Assembly: GCA_030016385.1 (NCBI GenBank)
Contig: JASEJN010000001.1
Span: 1 to 64,000 of the forward strand
Reading direction: 5' to 3'
DNA: 64,000 bases
DNA from: Clostridiales bacterium
GTDB taxonomy: Bacteria; Bacillota; Clostridia; Clostridiales; Oxobacteraceae
Under the pieces are notes generated by a model. That model made no database searches and had not been told where the DNA came from. It saw only the letters and a program-made list of their open reading frames with translations. Positions 63,903 through 64,000 of this stretch are shown piece after piece; position 1 is the first letter of the stretch; each line of letters opens with the position of its first letter. A program made the translations under genes and the position numbers.

Positions 63903-64000
63903 ATTGAGCAGCATAAACAGTCCGCCTGTAACAGCAACCGGCACTGTAAAGAAAAATGCTGCGTTCCAACTATACTCTTGAACTATGGCTCCGAAGAGAG
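63888..64000 (-). CDS. MFS transporter, C-terminal fragment (runs off the window)
   Basis: On the minus strand the frame reads LFGAIVQEYSWNAAFFFTVP, then VAVTGGLFMLLNKKVR and a stop. The Trp-Asn/Arg-x-x-Phe-Phe pattern before the last helix is typical of a major facilitator C-terminal half. The 5' part lies beyond 64000, so family and substrate cannot be given. Confidence 0.6.
   Translation of the reverse strand, partial: LFGAIVQEYSWNAAFFFTVPVAVTGGLFMLLNKKVR

Overview
The window reads as a chromosomal segment of a low-to-moderate-GC, Gram-positive anaerobe of the class Clostridia. Evidence: strong GGAGG-type ribosome binding sites, frequent TTG starts, lipoprotein signal peptides, a complete anaerobic (early cobalt insertion) cobalamin pathway, a membrane pyrophosphatase, and LplABC/YtcQP-type sugar importers controlled by membrane-anchored AraC regulators. 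I see no tRNA, rRNA, CRISPR array, prophage or intact transposase.

Region 1 (1-33977) is a cobalt/cobalamin locus. It opens with an ECF-type cobalt importer (cbiM, cbiQ, cbiO). Two base-for-base identical 300-bp units follow, at 2863-3162 and 9846-10145, each holding a promoter, a cobalamin riboswitch and an intrinsic terminator. Between them is a decaying island: a frameshifted lipoprotein stub joined to the 3' part of a cobN paralog with an in-frame stop, two intact chelatase AAA+ genes, a radical SAM/SPASM gene with one in-frame stop, and a wrecked flavodoxin/ferredoxin gene. Downstream of the second riboswitch lie a corrinoid ABC importer (btuFCD), a large intact cobN-like gene, cbiK, and then a tightly packed, mostly overlapping run: adenosyltransferase, cbiP, cbiB, cobD, pduX, cbiA, cbiC, D, E, T, L, F, G, H, J, cobT, cobU, cobS, cobC. 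Together these take sirohydrochlorin plus Co2+ to adenosylcobalamin. The genes making sirohydrochlorin and the lower ligand base are not in this window. The run ends in a fragment of a chelatase VWA subunit (33786-33977).

Region 2 (33978-38060) has a 49-residue orphan ORF with a strong terminator, an MFS transporter on the minus strand, and a proton-pumping pyrophosphatase whose signature residues suggest potassium independence.

Region 3 (38061-60143) holds two parallel carbohydrate-uptake cassettes. The first is binding lipoprotein, two permeases, AraC-type sensor, a secernin-like C69 hydrolase, a GPH-family symporter and a GH13 alpha-glucosidase. The second is AraC-type sensor, two permeases, binding lipoprotein, a large (alpha/alpha)6 glycosidase with an inserted carbohydrate-binding-like module, a macrodomain protein and a GH28/pectate-lyase-fold protein. 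The permeases lack their own ATPase, as is usual for this family, which relies on a shared MsmX-type ATPase encoded elsewhere.

Region 4 (60144-64000) has a D,D-carboxypeptidase flanked by inverted copies of a small dispersed repeat, and then the ribosome-associated GTPase gene hflX. hflX has a 0.7-kb leader containing an IS605-like hairpin, a terminator, a 14-codon leader ORF with a strong ribosome binding site, and a long-range stem. The 3' end of an MFS gene on the minus strand closes the window. Copies of the dispersed repeat also sit upstream of cbiM, before riboswitch 2 and between btuD and cobN, so they mark several cassette joints.
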